Positions 23,777-35,944 of a DNA stretch of 64,000 nt are shown one piece after another; within the stretch, counting starts at the first letter, position 1; each line of letters starts with the position of its first letter. The DNA comes from Brachynemurus nebulosus (taxonomy: Eukaryota > Arthropoda > Insecta > Neuroptera > Myrmeleontidae), in the NCBI GenBank assembly GCA_035578155.1, contig JAPWDM010000005.1:40748365-40812364 (forward strand), written 5' to 3'. Below the pieces are notes generated by a model. That model was not told the origin of the DNA and ran no database searches. It worked only from the letters and a program-made list of their open reading frames with translations. The translations under genes were made by a program, and so were the position numbers.

Positions 23777-23849
23777 GGATCGTTGGTGTAGTGGTTAGCA
23801 CGCCTGGCTAGTTACCAGGAGATCCTGGGTTCGATTCCCGGCCGATCCG
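23777..23849 (+). tRNA. tRNA-Thr(AGT)-like sequence, possibly a pseudogene
   Basis: The sequence folds as a cloverleaf: acceptor GGATCGT/CCGATCC, D arm with A box TGGTGTAGTGG, anticodon stem CCTGG/CCAGG with loop CTAGTTA, T arm with B box GGTTCGATTCC. Anticodon AGT would read Thr codons. Two features are abnormal. The acceptor stem has a T/C mismatch at its seventh pair, and loop position 37 is T where functional tRNAs have a purine. No CCA is encoded, as expected, and no clear run of four or more T lies immediately after, although TTTTTT occurs ~8 bases downstream. It may be a decaying gene or a tRNA-derived repeat. Confidence 0.6.
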
Positions 23850-24290
23850 GATAATTTTTTCAATCACTTTGTGATTTTTAATTTACATGTGAAAAAAATA
23901 TAATTAAAGAGAAATTTTTTTGTTTAAATAAAATATAGATCCTAAGATATCATATGTAAACAAATTAAGTTACAAAAATAAAATTTTACACTTAAAAAGA
24001 AATTATTTAAAAAGAGTTTTTTTTTTCCAACTTCACTCACTATAATAGACTAATAGTATCTTAAGCGAGTTGCTCGAATAAATTATAACAATAGAAAAGT
24101 AGTTTGTGTAGTAAGAAAGATTGCACACTAGTTATATAGGAAATACGTTCTATATCATTGGTGGAATTTAAAAATGGTTAGGCAGTGTGTTGTTTCTGTG
24201 TTTTAAAATTAGTTTTTCAATATTATCGTATATTTTTTTTTTTTGTACAATGTTCATAAATTATATTTAGTGTCCCATCCTGTATATTGT
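23850..24290. other. AT-rich non-coding DNA
   Basis: The T6 run at about 23857-23862 could end Pol III transcription of the preceding tRNA-like sequence. Nothing else is supported. Confidence 0.45.
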
Positions 24291-25693
24291 TTGATGTTCG
24301 TGTATCACGCAAACGGCCTCCATCCAGTCTCGTCTTACGGAACTACCACGTGTCGTACCCGGCTCCATCATGTTTTTTTTTTTTTACTGACTGCGTACAG
24401 GTCTAGTCGGCCTCTTGCCGGTACACACATATGTATGTAACCTGCTCGCTCCTACCCCTAAACGTCACTGATGAGACGCGCCGCCACTGCACTGCCGCCT
24501 CTGCACCGCCATACTGGGGGCGTATGCTACACAGTAGCAAGCAGAGCACACGGACAGAGCTCGGCCGTCGTCGTCGATGCCAGCCAGCCAGCCAGTCGGT
24601 CGTGCCCGCCCCCTCACTGCCGCCGCCCTGTGTATCCTTGTTTTTTGATGATACAAGGAATGAAAAATTTTTTTAGTTTCAGATTTATTTATACACATAT
24701 GGTCGATGGTAGATAGAAGTGGATGAATGATGGGATTGCTATTTGTGTTTTGTGGGAATTTTTGAAAGGGAGTTATGATTGAAATTTTTGAGTAACAGTG
24801 AATGGAGGGTGGTATTTTGGGCGATCATTATTTATTCGAATGCATTATTGCGGAGCAGCATGGATGGTCCCATGTATGTTAACTTGACAACGCTGACTAT
24901 AATAATTCCTTCCCCACGGACTGGCGCGGCAACCCATTCCACATGCCGCATATTATTCTGCCGCAGCAGAACCATTATTGGAGTACCAAACACACACACA
25001 CACACACACACACACATGCCGGCAGTAGCGTCGCACACACACGCACACATAGTGGTATGGTTGGTGGCTCAGCCTGCGTCGTCGCTGCAGTCCAAGGACG
25101 TACCTCGAACACTTCACTCTTCTCACCGTGCTGTGCTCACTGCTGCCGGCGTCCCGACGCCGACCGACGTTGTCTGTTAGTTACACACACGCGCTACTCT
25201 ACTTGCATTACTTTCTATTTCTAATTGCACTAAACTTCCTTTACTCTCGCTTTTATTATTTCACTTTCACTCTAGCCGTCGTCGTCACTCGTACGGCAGT
25301 TGTCGCTCCGATGTTGGCGGTAGTGGTGGTAGCGCCGCTCCCTCTCGTTCTCCAGCTTTGGCCGACAAACGCCCCCATCGTGGAGCGCATGCGCCATATG
25401 ATTATCTGTTATATGTACATGATAATAATGTATGCTGTTGTGCTGGATGGCGTGTGTGAATTTTATGTGTGTGCATGGCCTACTATCATCATTATCATCC
25501 TTCGTCCTACTCTTGGTGCGTTGCCTGCTGATGTGGTACTTTGTTGCCTGGTGCCTGTGTGTTCTAGAAAACTGTTCTGCTGTTTGTCGCTCTGTATCAG
25601 TCCGTCAGAATCAGTTAGAGCTGCTGCTGTTAGACGTTCATAGTATTAGTAGAGTTAGTAAAGTTGTCTTACTTAATACGGCTTCAACATTTT

Positions 25694-25726
<33 letters not shown>

Positions 25727-25740
25727 TTGATGTTATGATG
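24291..25740. other. GC-richer stretch, candidate promoter or untranslated exon
   Basis: Base composition departs sharply from the surrounding AT-rich DNA, with many CpG, GCCGCC and CCAGCCAGC motifs. A (CA)n tract lies near 24987-25013 and a (GAT)n tract near 25693-25735. Several open frames of up to 189 codons overlap in different phases, are compositionally driven, and show no domain or codon signature. It may be a regulatory or 5' untranslated region of a large host gene whose coding exons lie outside the window. Strand is undetermined. Confidence 0.4.
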
Positions 25741-26552
25741 AAAGGTTTTCTTGTATACCTACTAGCTTTCATCCCACCCCTACAGTTGAGTTCACCCATC
25801 CAAGTTATTTTCTTCCGACTACTCTTTCCCTGTTGGCCCACTTGTTTGTCTAACCATTCACTAATTTACTTATTAAATACATATAACTTTTATATGGCAA
25901 TATTGCGTGGAAAGTGGAAAAGGCTAATTCTTTGGATTATAAAAAAAACGGTTTTGAAATTTTCATGTTTTAAAACAAATTTTGCGGCATTACGCAAATA
26001 ATATGTCTGTACCTTTACGACTTCCTATAAAAGGCAATATTATGTATTTATTAAAAAAGCTTCCTTAGATACCAACAAATTATAAAAATTCTGTTTTTTG
26101 TTTTTTTAAATTTTGTTTTTGTTTGTAACGGTAACAAACTTTCTTTTTCAAATACTGCTCGGCTTTATTCGGACCATTATATTTAAGAATCGAAGATACT
26201 CTTGATGTTTCTAGTTTTCCGTTCAAATTAGCATAGTAACCACATTAAACGTATCGATTATGTAATATACATATATTTGTTATTGCGGTATAAACCTACA
26301 TTTATTTCAACTATGTAATAATGAAAAATTACTTTTGTTTTAACAAGGAGAAGTAAAATAACTCTTGAATTACTGTCAATTTAATGGGAGATGAGGTATT
26401 TTTCTGGCATAAAAGAGGTTTCTCATTTTAGAATGTGTAAAAGTAGCTTCTTTTTTCCATTTACAAAAATCAGACTTCGCATTTATAGAGGTGTAAGACG
26501 AGACAGTTTCAGTTATAAAATTTTAAATTAGAGAAACGATGTTCTAATATAC
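25741..26552. other. AT-rich non-coding DNA
   Basis: No gene or element recognised. Confidence 0.5.
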
Positions 26553-27450
26553 TTTAAGAGGGACCACTAGTGTGACCGCCTGAAAAAAGGTGATTTTTGG
26601 AAATTTTTTTAAAGAAAACTACTGTATGGAATGTTTTAATATTTTAAGGATATATTCGTTGATATATAATAAATTCATAATACAATTTTTGGACCAAAAA
26701 ATTGAAAATTCAGTGAGTTCTTTGCGATTTCCCAAGGCTCCAAAAAAAAGTTTCCCCACTGCTGCAGTGATAGCGACCTTCACAGTGCCTGCAATCGAAA
26801 AAACCAAAAAGACTATTAAACTAGAAGGTATTGCCCGTGCCATGAACCCCAATTGAAAAAAAAGTTAAAATTTAACAAAATGGCGAAGTTTTTAATAAAA
26901 AGTTTCAATTTTTGCGCGAAAATTTGATGATTTTTGGCCTGCAAATTTTGGCATTACATTTTTTATTCGATCGGAAAACTGGAGGTTCGTGGTATGAAGA
27001 AACATATACAAAAGAAGCTGAAATACGAATCAAATCGATCGGATGATTTGTTTTCGAGTTATAACTGCAGCAAATTTGAAAAATGTAGTTTTTCTTTACC
27101 TTACCTTTTAGTTTTAATCACTCAGAATTTTTACTAAAATTATTTACGATGTACTCACTATAACGGTCATAGTAAAACTAGCTGAGTCGTTTAAATGTGC
27201 CAGGATCTAGTTGCTCCACAACATGTGACTGGCAGCTACGTCCAGAAACTCCCGAACTATCAACCTTCATACATTTCTCAATACCTCAGAGTTAAGAATG
27301 AAAACCAGCATCCGCTTTTCGGATGGCTGTAACTCAAAAACTAATTGAGATATGCACTTGAACTTTTAGTATGTTATTTTTAAAGCTATAGACTATCGAA
27401 ACATGCAATTTCAATTTTTTCAAAATGTCACACTAATGGTCCCCCTTGAG
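26553..27450. mobile_element. Foldback/MITE-like element, ~900 bp
   Basis: 'gagggaccactagtgtgac' on the left and 'gtcacactaatggtccccct' on the right are inverted. No exact target duplication could be fixed. Opposing 77- and 88-codon frames near 26.6-26.85 kb overlap and lack a domain, so neither is called. Confidence 0.65.
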
Positions 27451-28061
27451 GTTATAGTATTCTAGATAAAAGTTTGGGGACTTGACAATTACTCTTAGTC
27501 ATAGATTTTCATTTTCACTTATCCAGTTCTTTTTTATTCAGATTCGATTGTATTATTGTCAGTTGCAATAACGTTATTGTCGTCTTGGTAGGATACAATA
27601 GGATGGTAGGGATATTTTTATAGGCACATATTTTTGACATATTTCTTACTTTGAAAACATATTTATACTTGCTGCCTTGAAGTAATTGTAATTGATTCTG
27701 ACTAGAATATTGGCACAGCTTTTTTTACCGGCATATTAGATGATTTAGGAGAATAGATACCATAGAAGATATAACTTATCTTCGCAATTCTTATAACTTA
27801 TTGCCATTTCAGTAACTAATGATTATTCTTTAGAAAATCCAAAAAAAGAGTCTACTTATTTTTTTAGTAAAAAATAATTTTTAACAATTTCCTTTTTAAG
27901 TGAATTAGATACAAAAATTAACCTTCCGTTAATATTCTTCTTGCGTCACTATTGTCCATAGATGAGCAGAAAGGCAGTTTCGATTCATAATTTCGCATAT
28001 GAGTCGCAAATAAAAAGTAGTTAAACAAACTGTACATACATATTTGGACAATTGGACCTAA
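27451..28061. other. AT-rich non-coding DNA
   Basis: Nothing supported. Confidence 0.5.
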
Positions 28062-28142
28062 ATCGCACCTCGGCAACAACAAAGCCACGTCTGTACATAC
28101 AATTCTATATAAGATGTGACTCTGTTGTTGTCGAGGTGCGAT
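28062..28142. repeat. Hairpin with 20-bp arms
   Basis: atcgcacctcggcaacaac pairs with gttgttgtcgaggtgcgat (one mismatch) around a ~40-nt loop. Confidence 0.8.
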
Positions 28143-28234
28143 ATATTATTACATTTAACTTTTTTGCATAGGGTGAAAGCGTCTATACCAGAACGCGATC
28201 ATATGTCCGAACAGTTTTGACAATTATATATTAA

Positions 28235-28541
28235 TGCAGGACCGGATTAACCCTGAGTCCGCCTCTAGGCATCTTGAAAAATGCCGCCCCTACCTTTTAT
28301 TTGAAAAAAAGGAAATCTTAAAAAAAAAACGTCAATCACAAATTTTTCTGCCCTGTTTTAAAAATTTGCCGCCCCTTTTCCTACCTTTTTCACAATCTTT
28401 CTCTTAAAAAAATAAGTGACGAGCAAAGAAAAAACCGGTTAATTACTCATTTTTCCGCCCTATTTTAAAAATTTACCGCCCCTAAAAAGCTCCCGCCCCT
28501 AGGTCATGGCCTAGGGTGGCCTATTGGCTAAGCTGGCCCTG
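28235..28541. mobile_element. hAT-like element with decayed flanks
   Basis: The ends CAGGACCGGATTAACC and GGCTAAGCTGGCCCTG are imperfect inverted repeats, and internal 'ccgcccctaxx' segments are repeated. Flanks TATTAATG and TATTATTT match at 6 of 8 bases. The sequences on either side belong to the foldback family of 18521-19183 and are continuous in that copy, so this element probably inserted into a second copy of it. Confidence 0.65.
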
Positions 28542-28544
28542 TAT

Positions 28545-28655
28545 TATTTCTGATAGAAACCTCTGATAACAAAAATCATTATTAATAGAATGATTATTTT
28601 TCAATTTAAATTCACCTTGCATTTAATGTTTCCTTACTTAATTAAAGAAATACAT
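28545..28655 (+). repeat. Fragment of the 18521-19183 foldback family
   Basis: 'cattattaatagaatgatta' followed by 'tttcaatttaaattcacc' matches the unpaired centre of that element (around 18845-18890). Confidence 0.85.
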
Positions 28656-28658
28656 ATA

Positions 28659-29032
28659 CAGTAGACTTTCGTTAATTCAAACCTGCGATAATTCGAAATT
28701 CTTTATAATTCAAAGGTATGACGAGCTCCCTACAAAATCTCTTTATATTTCGAACTAAAGCAATTCATTTTTATACACTTGATAATTCGAACGAAAAAAT
28801 CATTGCTACGTAACAAAACGACGCGTTAATTCGAACTCATCGGCGCCAAACACTCGGCAATTCAAAGTTGCAGAGAGAAAGAAAGATTGTAAGTACATTT
28901 TGAGACAAGTTCAAGTTCATTCATCGCAAATGCTTAAAAAAATTAAAATTGTTACCTGCGATAATTCGAACCTCTCTATAATTCGTAATATTTTAAGATT
29001 CCCTCGAGTTTCGAATTAACGAGAGTCGACTG
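28659..29032. mobile_element. pogo/Tigger-like miniature element
   Basis: The left end CAGTAGACTTTCGTTAATTC and the right end GAATTAACGAGAGTCGACTG are inverted. TA flanks both sides. Internal 'gcgataattcgaa' and 'ataattcgaa' repeats are typical of this family of ends. No transposase frame. Confidence 0.8.
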
Positions 29033-29161
29033 TATATATTCGTATATTAAACAATTTTTGTTGAATACAGTATTTTGATCCTTAAACCATTCTATGTTTC
29101 CTACGTCTGATACTTAAACCATTCTATGGTTCTTACATTGATGTCTAGATGTCACTCTATG

Positions 29162-30740
29162 CAGGGTTGGCATGTTTAAAACAAAGTGTTTTAAATCACA
29201 TGTTTTAAACACTGTTTAAAACACAATCTAAATAAAACATGTTTGAAATTAAAGTGTTTCAAATGATGTTTTAAACTATGTTTAAAACAAATAAAAAACA
29301 TTACATATTAAACTAGGTTCTGAACAATCTTTAATTAAAAACTTTCGGTTAAGTTGTAAATAAAATGTATTGAAATAAAAAAAAAATAGCTTAATTATAT
29401 CTTTAGTAATTAATAATTAGGCAGTTCTATTCCAATATGTATCAGTAATAAAATAATAAAATCAAAATTAAATTTTTAATTAGGTTAAACTAAATTTATT
29501 TAAGTATGTATTTTGTTGTTTTTTTTCTTTCTTTTATGTTAAATACTAATTTGTATTAAGTATTTCCATTTAAATCTTGAAAAACAACGACTAGCATTGC
29601 AGCTCTTTCTACTAAGGCTACAGTCGAATGCAACTGTGTTACTAAATCAAATGTTTTGGGGTCGATTTGTGACTTTAGTGATAGCATTAAGATAACAAGA
29701 TAACAATAAGATTTTGAACTTCTTTGTACCGTAATTTAAACTCTTTTATTTCAGTATGTATCAAATTCAGTGTTGCCAGATTGACTTATCATTAGTCAAA
29801 AATCCCTCTAAAAAATGCATTTTAGGGAAGAAAACCTCCAAAACATAAAAAAAATTATTTAACGCACACGAAATTCGTAAGCAACGTCCGAGTAGCCCAA
29901 AAATAACCAATATTTAAAGTGGCCAACTTTTTGAAAAATGTCTCTTCAAAAATAATACAGTTGACAAGCAAAGAAAAAAAAATAATAATAATAATGAAAT
30001 AAAATAAAATAATTTATAGCAAAATATAATTCTAATATATTTCGAAGAAATTGTTTACTATATTTTTTTAAACAATAAAATTAGGAGTGATTGTTGACTT
30101 TTGACGTTGTCTTAAAATACAATACCACGCACTTAAATTTTAGTGCTTGATTTGAAACTGGTTTTTGAATTTGAGTATTTTTAAGCAGGATGGCAAATAT
30201 ATGATTGAAATTTAATTAAACCTCCAAATTCCCCCTAGTTTGAAAATTTCCAGTCAAAAATCCCTCCAAAGAAATTATCCCCCCAAAATTCCTTCCAGCA
30301 ATTTAAAAATTCTTTCTTAAATTTTGGAGAGAAAACCCCCCCATCTGACAACACTGATCAAATTTTATAAAATTTCTCAGAAACGTCTTTATTGTAGTTG
30401 TACACAGTACAACACGTAAAAACAACAAACGGTTTTATAAATTTTACAACAAACAAAATATTCAAATGTTTCCATTTAATGCCATCTATTATAAATTAAT
30501 AGTACATTATTTTATGCCAGTGTCTGACAGCAAAAAGTCAGACATTTGAAGACAAAAAGTTTTTTCCATATGGTTTAATTAAAGGAATTAAACCTGTTTA
30601 AAACAAGTTTAAAATGTTTAAAACGTATGTTTAAATTAAACTAATAAAAACATGATTTTAAATATAGGAACACTTGCTTAAAACATTTTGAACTGTTTGT
30701 TTTATAAATTAAAAAAAAAACTGTTTTTTTTCCATCCCTG
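29162..30740. mobile_element. hAT-type element, 8-bp TSD, host of a nested element
   Basis: The element begins CAGGGTTGGCATG and ends CCATCCCTG. The perfect 8-bp repeat ACTCTATG flanks it (29154-29161, 30741-30748). Both subterminal regions are full of GTTTAAAAC/GTTTTAAAC motifs. No hAT coding region was recognised. The nested element 29768-30356 disrupts it. Confidence 0.88.
29768..30356. mobile_element. Nested hAT-type element, 8-bp TSD
   Basis: The ends CAGTGTTGCCAGAT and ATCTGACAACACTG are inverted. The perfect 8-bp repeat ATCAAATT flanks it (29760-29767, 30357-30364). Internal 'aatccctccaaa' motifs recur, and a related fragment is at 61985-62210. Confidence 0.92.
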
Positions 30741-30748
30741 ACTCTATG

Positions 30749-32825
30749 TGTCACATTACTCATATTACACGCCTGTTTGTATATCGGTTCCCAACTCCTA
30801 GTGTTATTAATATTTATTTGTTTGGATATAGATGTCGACATTTTGTAAAAGAAAAACATTAATAAATAAAAATTTTTGGGTTGTATTTTTTTAAAAACAT
30901 ATTCATTGGATTAAAAAATCCTTCTTTTGTGCTTATCAAGAAAGAAAATGGGTGTTTAATTTATTTGTCAATTTTTATAAGCCAGTTTAATTACACATCT
31001 AAAAATAGTGTTCCGGTATAGGGGCTTTTACGTTATGCCAACACATAAATTGTTTGAATAAATGACGATCAGAGATTTCCAAACGATTCTCCTCTCCGTA
31101 CTGTACTAGTTTGGGCTAGTCAGTAACCAGTAACTTTTTTTTTTTGTTCATCAATTCTACTTTTCGGGAAAATTTGGACAATTTTGGAGGTAATTCCTTA
31201 TCCGCCTAGCAAGGACCTCTACATAAATATTGAAAAGTTAAGTACTCAGATACCATCACATGTGAAGTGCCCCGTAATCATAGTTTCAAGCCTAACAGTA
31301 ATCATAGTTTTTTGGTGGAATTTTTTTTCACCATGGTATGTGCATTTACGATGATAAGTTAAATATTTGCTTAATTAATTAAAATAATATAAAGGTATTA
31401 TTCAAAATAGAAAAAATATTTTTTCAAAAATGAGTTGACTGTAACTGGATATAAAAATGATTTTTGTTTAATGTGCATTTGGCCTTGAATTTACCTCTTG
31501 CGAAACCTGTTTGTTTTCTTTTTTTATTTCTCTCTATTTTATTACTTGATTATAAAGATTTGTTTCTTCAGATAACCACGCACATCATACAACAGGAATT
31601 TATTGCCAGGCAATAAAAAAAATATTAAGAATTAAAACTTTTATTATTTCATACGCTTCTGTGAAATGCTGACGATTAATTTCATTTTTATTGTTAGTAG
31701 TACAAATTATTAGCAGATATTGTTAATGTTTCTAGCGCATTCAGCTGAGAAAAGATTTTGAAATATTCTTTCGTTATCTACGTATAGATAGTTGACTTTA
31801 GTCACATTTCTACATGAGAATTGTATGGTTAATTTGAATTATTTCACTGGGGTAACACTTTTTGCCAGGAAACTGACCAAACTGACCATAAAATAAAAAA
31901 TTAATATTTAAAATAGAATCATTCATTTCGTGTGATTCGTCTAAGTCACATTCGAAAACATAATATTGTGGATTTATTGCGTTTTAGCGAAAATAAACAG
32001 CTTTTTAAAAAAAATTACAACTGCGTTTTTATCAAGTCAAAATAAAATATGTAAATACATTTTTTTTTTTTGCTAAATATAAAAATAGATAGTATTTTGG
32101 CAAAAGTGCACGGTCATTCCACTCTTCATAATGGTGCTTGACGATTCTTACTTGGGTGCGGTGCAGAGGGGAGGGCAGGGCACCTGTTTCAGTGTTTTTT
32201 TTTGTTTTTTTTTTGCAGAAAAATAATAAGTCTCTTGTGCAAAATACATCTACATTATATATGTATATATAATGTTCGTAGGATTTATGTATTTATTGAT
32301 AATTTTGAAAATTCAATAAAGATATAAATGTAGACACAAGTTTGCTGTTAAATGAAATTTTAGTGCTACCGTTATTGAATTAAAATGTTTCTAAAGCTTA
32401 TCAGGAAGCAATATAAAAATAGATTACTAATATATAGGTATTATGTAACATAGAATAAAGGAAAAAATGACTGAAAGCATAAACTTACGTCATCACAAAT
32501 AATTACTTTAGGTTGTGTTTCTCTTAAATTCTTTGATTAAAATATAAAATATGCTTTTTTTGTTAATTCAAAAATTGATTTAGTTTGCTCAATAAAAAGT
32601 ATAAGAAAGAACACCAACTAATACCGTCACTTGAGACGAATCTGGACGATTTTTTCAGTTTTTTGGCAATAAATTGTTTAGAGTATCTAAAAAATTCTAA
32701 AAAATAATTTAAATGCTTTAATATCACCAGCATATAGGGCAGTAATAAAAATATCAAAATTGGTACTGCAACATTTTTTTTTTTTTTTTTGGTTATATAT
32801 AGTGTCTAGATTCGCCCCTATGTGT
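30749..32825. other. AT-rich non-coding DNA
   Basis: 'gttccggtataggggcttt' near 31010 is a small piece resembling the 18521-19183 family. Inverted 'tctagattcgcccc' and 'ggggcgaatctgg' lie at 32803-32841. No gene. Confidence 0.5.
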
Positions 32826-33009
32826 GGGGCGAATCTGGACAGTGCTTTATTTGCAATATAAATCACATTCAGTCATGCATTTGGGTAAAATCGGACATAG
32901 AAAGATAAAAATAGCTGAATTTCCAATCTGGAAATTCGCTAAGATAAATAACTGCATCAGCGAATGACTTTTGATGGGTGGAATAAAACATTTTGGATTT
33001 AAATGAATT

Positions 33010-33111
33010 TTATTTCGATTTGCCTTTGAGTCTATCATGCAAGGTTGATTTGGGAACGTGGAAATATTCAGCAGCTTGTCTGAGCGATTTTCTTTTATTT
33101 TTAATATCGGA
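33010..33111 (-). pseudogene. Pipsqueak-type helix-turn-helix fragment of a pogo-like transposase
   Basis: Minus-strand translation gives KRKSLRQAAEYFHVPKSTL and then a short basic tail before a stop. This is the classic psq/CENP-B-like pattern (Leu-Arg-x-Ala-Ala, then VPKSTLHDR) found at the N-terminus of pogo/Tigger and related transposases. The upstream coding sequence is cut off by an inserted element and the downstream frame is closed after Lys. It is a broken relic. Confidence 0.7.
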
Positions 33112-33114
33112 AGG

Positions 33115-33374
33115 CAGGGGCGCAACAACTACATATCTACAGGGGGTCCAACAAAAATTTAAATTATTAAATTTTTTAATAACGCAGTTCTCCGATAACA
33201 ATGGAAAATGTTGTAATAAAATGTCGTCTCCGAAAATTTGATTTTCAAGTAAAAAATATTAGTAAACCACTAAAAATTTTACTTTTAAATATAAATAAAA
33301 TAAATTGAAGGAAAATTTCTAGGTAATTTTAGGGGGTCCGGACTCCTTGGACCTCCCCGGTTGTTGCGCCTCTG
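33115..33374. mobile_element. Small element with CAGGGGCGCAACAAC ends
   Basis: CAGGGGCGCAACAAC on the left and GTTGTTGCGCCTCTG on the right are inverted, resembling hAT miniature ends. No target duplication could be verified in the flanks, which may have changed or the true ends may differ. Confidence 0.55.
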
Positions 33375-33791
33375 TCAAAAAGAGCCTATTTTATGTTATC
33401 TAGACTACAACCTATGTAGTTTATACCCGTTTTCGTTTTATATTGATGCACCATGGTGTATGAATTCGCCTCACCTATAGACAATTTTTTGTTAATCAAT
33501 TTATAAAAAAAAAAAAAAAAATTAAGCACAGTACAGCTTTCATTTTTGGTACATATATTGTCAAAAAAACGCCAAACATTTTGTTACTAGTCCCTACTTT
33601 ATATATATGACTTTTTTTTTGTATAGCAGTTTCTTTATAAGATTTCAAAACGCGCGTTATTTTTAAAAAGCTTTTCTTTGATGACTAACTTTTGACTGAC
33701 AAAATTCAGTAGCATAAATTGATATATGACCTTGTAAGGTCATAACACTGACGAAGAAATATCGAGAGGCAGCTCTGTCTAGATTCGTCCC

Positions 33792-34399
33792 AACTGATGG
33801 TACCATTCCAACGTTGTCAGTCGTTTGTCGTATGCTGCCCTAATTTTACAGAAATATTTAAAATTTGCCAAGAATTTTACAAATTTGGAATTTCTTGTAT
33901 TCTTTTGGGGGGCCCTGAGGCAATGCCCCGGCTGCTCCAGCCTAGTTACGGCCCTGTCTTTAAGAAAGGAAGATTGCCGATCCTTCACATATCCTGAGGG
34001 ACAAGACTGAAAATGCATTTGTAAAAATATATTTCTTACAGTCGTGTATGTCTAGTTTTATCCACGACTGTAGTTAAAAATGTGCGTATGTTTTAATCAC
34101 AACGAAACATCGGGATACAGCAATTTAATGATTGTGGTTTAAAAATTTCTTGAATTGTATAATTATCGAATCAAATACAATGCATAAAGTGACGCTTGCG
34201 TGTGAATTCAAGAATTTTTAAACACTAGAATAATAATTGTTCATAACAACGTAATTTGATAAACAATTACAGGAACAAAAAAGTAGACAAAGAACGTTGC
34301 ATTTTTCAAATGTTATAGCTCATTCATCAAAAGTTATCTATTTACAATTAATTGAAATATTATTTATTTAAAGAGTTGTAAGAGTTATAAGAATATGAA
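33792..34399. other. Non-coding DNA with a hAT-like end fragment
   Basis: 'ggggggccctgaggcaatgc' and 'gttacggccctgtc' near 33905-33960 resemble the GC-rich ends of the hAT-type elements in this window, without a delimitable element. Confidence 0.4.
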
Positions 34400-34465
34400 C
34401 ACCATATTTCCTCCTCTGTTTTGCAGAATAGAAAAAATGTGCAAAACAGAGAAAGAAATATGGTG
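34400..34465. repeat. 66-bp hairpin
   Basis: caccatatttc, ctctgttttgca and their complements tgcaaaacagag and gaaatatggtg form an interrupted stem around a short loop. Confidence 0.75.
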
Positions 34466-35726
34466 AGCATATTTCAAACATACTAAACAAATTATAGTGT
34501 GGACTAATGAAAGGGAGCTTTCCAGCGAGAAAAAATGTCGACTAAAGTCAACATTTATCTGGTACTGATGATTTACGTGTAATGTAAGCGTGTGTTACGA
34601 CACAAATCGACTTAGTTCAAGAGCAACGTTGGTTTCTGGTGGTTTGTGCCTGAAAAATCTGAAAAAAAAAACTTGAAAAAGTATGAAAAAGTAGCTTTGT
34701 GTCATTTTGTGTTTTTCCGAGTTGCAAAGCTCCATATATACATACTCGTATACAGCTAAAATATATATTTCTACACAAACATGTGAGCTAAGGTCGAATT
34801 GAGCCATAGAATAAAGAATCATTTCGGGTAGAAGCTTTATTACATATTATGAGGCAGAATTGACAAGTTAACGGTCAGATATGAAAATTTAAATTTTATT
34901 GAAAAAATTGGTTATTATAAATGCATTTTTTTAAACTCTTTGAAGGGGCCATGTACAATAGTCTCTAGTCTTTAAGGGCTCCCAATGGAAAGTTAACAGT
35001 GTGGGTGACAGCGTCTCCTCAAATTTTTCTAAATTTTAATTAAATATTTATAATTGGTAGTTGATACCCGTATAAATATGGAAAATTTTATTAAGCCACA
35101 GTTGTCATTTTATCGGAATCAATTTCAGAAATATATATCGATGGTTAAAATGCTCCTAAGTTTTTCTTCTTTTTTTGAATTTTGCAGGGAAAAACAACTT
35201 TATTTTTACGCATTACCCTAGTAGGCTATTAACTATGTACAAAAAAACAGGGGGAAAAGGAACTAATTTGTAACAGGTGTTTTATTGTTTCATATGTTCA
35301 GTTGTACCTCAAGGATGATAAATTCACAAAGTGCTATACAATTTTTGAGTAGTACTTTTTCTTGAGTAAATTTAGGTATAGGGATTGGTTCACAAAAAAG
35401 AAAGCTGATGTAATTGCCGCCAGAATGATGACCGATAAAAATATTTTCGATAAAAACCGGTTGATATACAGTCATTCAAAGTTACCTACTTTTTTACAAT
35501 TTTATTACATTTAACTTTTATACCATGTTATTTGTAATTTTTACACGTAAAAATTATTTTTATTCAGTACGAAAATTATTTCTGCTTTATCAGAGGTAAC
35601 GATAAAAGTATTTGTTAAAAATTTTGATATTCATATGATCTTAGGTACCTATAAAAAAAAACAAACTTTAATATTGTACTAACTTATAATTCTAATTTTT
35701 ATTTTTAAATTACATGTACCTACCTA
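34466..35726. other. AT-rich non-coding DNA
   Basis: Nothing supported. Confidence 0.5.
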
Positions 35727-35864
35727 TTATATTTCTCGCATAATGTTTTCAAATTCAATATCGATATCCTCACCAACATCGTTTTGGACATCTTCTTCTG
35801 TAATTTCTGGAACATCCGCATAATTAGGCAGTTTTGCATAATTACGCAGTTCTTTTTGAATCAT
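35727..35864 (-). pseudogene. Short acidic open frame, possible transposase tail
   Basis: A 45-codon minus-strand frame from ATG to TAA is not low-complexity. It contains 'LPNYADVPEITEEDV' followed by an Asp/Glu-rich stretch. Such acidic tails occur at the C-terminus of pogo/CENP-B-type and other DDE transposases, but no catalytic domain lies upstream. It could be a degenerate exon or chance. Confidence 0.25.
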
Positions 35865-35944
35865 CGTGTATTAGGGGTAATTTAAAATTTGGTAGTACAA
35901 CCAATACTTACATTTTAAAAAATAAAAATTAAATTTATTCACGT

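Larger units (their letters stand above)
32826..33791. mobile_element. pogo-like element remnant
   Basis: The ends GGGGCGAATCTGGACAG and CTGTCTAGATTCGTCCC are inverted. The interior encodes a helix-turn-helix fragment on the minus strand (33010-33111) and is broken by another small element (33115-33374). The family assignment rests on the helix-turn-helix type. Confidence 0.6.

Noticed and set aside
24431..26001. Frames of 133, 171 and 189 codons in the GC-richer stretch
   Set aside because: They overlap in several phases, are driven by GC composition and simple repeats, and contain no recognisable domain or consistent codon usage.
26590..26856. Opposing 88- and 77-codon frames
   Set aside because: They lie inside a foldback element, overlap on opposite strands and lack any domain.
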